Below, in pieces: positions 5,595 to 6,223 of a stretch of 6,223 nt of DNA. Each line of letters starts with the position of its first letter. The stretch's first letter is position 1. A program made the translations under genes and the position numbers. The stretch lies in assembly GCA_023435545.1 (NCBI GenBank), contig JAEYRQ010000494.1:1-6223 (forward strand), given 5' to 3'. Origin of the DNA: Pseudomonadota bacterium. GTDB taxonomy: Bacteria > Pseudomonadota > Alphaproteobacteria > Rhizobiales > Tepidamorphaceae. The notes beneath the pieces were generated by a model that worked only from the letters and a program-made list of their open reading frames with translations, ran no database searches and had not been told where the DNA came from.

Positions 5595-6188
5595 ATGAGC
5601 GTCATTCGCTTTCCACGCGTCTCGGAGGACTTCGGTACGCCGTTGTTCCTGTTCGTCGACCTTCAGCGCGAGTACGTCATCGACGGCAGGGCGCATGCCC
5701 TGAGGGCGCGCGAGCCGTGGACGGGCAATTGCCTGCGGCTGCTCGATTTCGCACGCAAGCGCGGCTTCCCCGTCGCGCATTTCCGGCTGCTCAGGCGCGA
5801 GCCCTTCTTCAACCGCGCGACGCCGTTCGCCGAGTGGATCGAGGAGTTCCGCCCCTGGCCGCACGAGATGGTGTTCGAGCGCTCGCTGCCGTCCTGCTAT
5901 GCGAACGAATCCTTCGCTGCGCTGTTGGACTCGCTGTCCAGGCCGCATTTCGTGCTGGCCGGTTTGACATGCGAGACCAATTGCCTGGCCACCGTGTTCG
6001 ATGCCCATCACCGCGGGCATCGCACGCTTCTGGTGGAGGACGCCAGCGCCAGTCGGGCCGTCGGGGATCGGGGGGAGGCAGAGGTTCACGAAGTGACTAC
6101 GGGAATCGCCGCATTGCTGTGCGATGTGGCTTCGACATCGGAGGTGGTCGCACGATTTGCCGGACGCAAGCCGAGCCTGGCTGGATAG
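5595..6188 (+). CDS. Isochorismatase-fold cysteine hydrolase
   Basis: This 197-residue protein fits the isochorismatase / cysteine hydrolase superfamily, whose members cut amide, ureido or vinyl-ether bonds (nicotinamidase, N-carbamoylsarcosine amidohydrolase, isochorismatase). The first strand, LFLFVDLQREY (17-27), supplies the catalytic aspartate, Asp22. The nucleophile strand reads VLAGLTCETNCLATVFDA (120-137), with Cys130 the likely nucleophile and Cys126 an alternative. HHRGHRTLLVEDASASRA (138-155) is the usual following block. In the segment VFERSLPSCYAN (93-104) the expected catalytic lysine aligns with Arg96. The start is supported by GAGGAG at 5583-5588, six bases before the ATG. It is the last visible gene of the operon and ends 35 bases before the window edge. 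Paired with two acyltransferase-like genes, it may hydrolyse an amide made or used by them; this is inference, and the substrate cannot be named. Confidence 0.88.
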   Translation: MSVIRFPRVSEDFGTPLFLFVDLQREYVIDGRAHALRAREPWTGNCLRLLDFARKRGFPVAHFRLLRREPFFNRATPFAEWIEEFRPWPHEMVFERSLPSCYANESFAALLDSLSRPHFVLAGLTCETNCLATVFDAHHRGHRTLLVEDASASRAVGDRGEAEVHEVTTGIAALLCDVASTSEVVARFAGRKPSLAG

Positions 6189-6223
6189 GGTGCCGCCAGG
6201 CCCAACTGCGCCCGGCTTCGGAG

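Noticed and set aside
1..6223. tRNA, rRNA, CRISPR array, insertion sequence or prophage remains
   Set aside because: No cloverleaf, regular spaced repeats, transposase or integrase-like frames, or terminal inverted repeats were seen on either strand.

Overview
The window is GC-rich throughout, with strong G/C preference at third codon positions. It encodes a Tat-exported beta-propeller beside an imelysin, a YkuD-type L,D-transpeptidase, and a LysR regulator facing acyltransferase genes. This points to a free-living or host-associated Proteobacterium, most likely an alphaproteobacterium. That placement is inferred from protein style and composition; the window holds no phylogenetic marker gene.

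Left part (1-2151, + strand): the end of an imelysin / DUF1513 module. The first gene is cut by the window edge, which falls inside its signal peptide. Its product is a periplasmic imelysin-fold protein. It overlaps by 20 bases a gene for a DUF1513 beta-propeller protein with a twin-arginine signal. Such pairs usually form the tail of an iron-linked envelope operon, whose other genes (a second imelysin, a di-heme protein) would lie upstream of this window.

Middle (2193-3158, - strand): a gene for a small exported L,D-transpeptidase converges on DUF1513, and the two stop codons are only about 40 bases apart. Behind it lies a gene-free stretch of about 345 bases. It carries a GC-rich hairpin-prone part, an AT-rich island and short repeats, but no convincing gene.

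Right part (3159-6188): a LysR-type regulator on the - strand is divergent, across only about 50 AT-rich bases, from a tight three-gene + strand operon. The operon encodes a GNAT-fold protein, a second ElaA-like GNAT acyltransferase and an isochorismatase-fold cysteine hydrolase. Gaps are 14 and 15 bases, each with its own Shine-Dalgarno sequence. The layout suggests a LysR-controlled acyl-transfer / amide-hydrolysis pathway for an unknown small molecule. This is the least explained and most interesting part of the window. Both GNAT proteins have a poor acetyl-CoA pyrophosphate loop, and the hydrolase has an arginine where the family's catalytic lysine is expected. The last 35 bases hold no recognisable feature.
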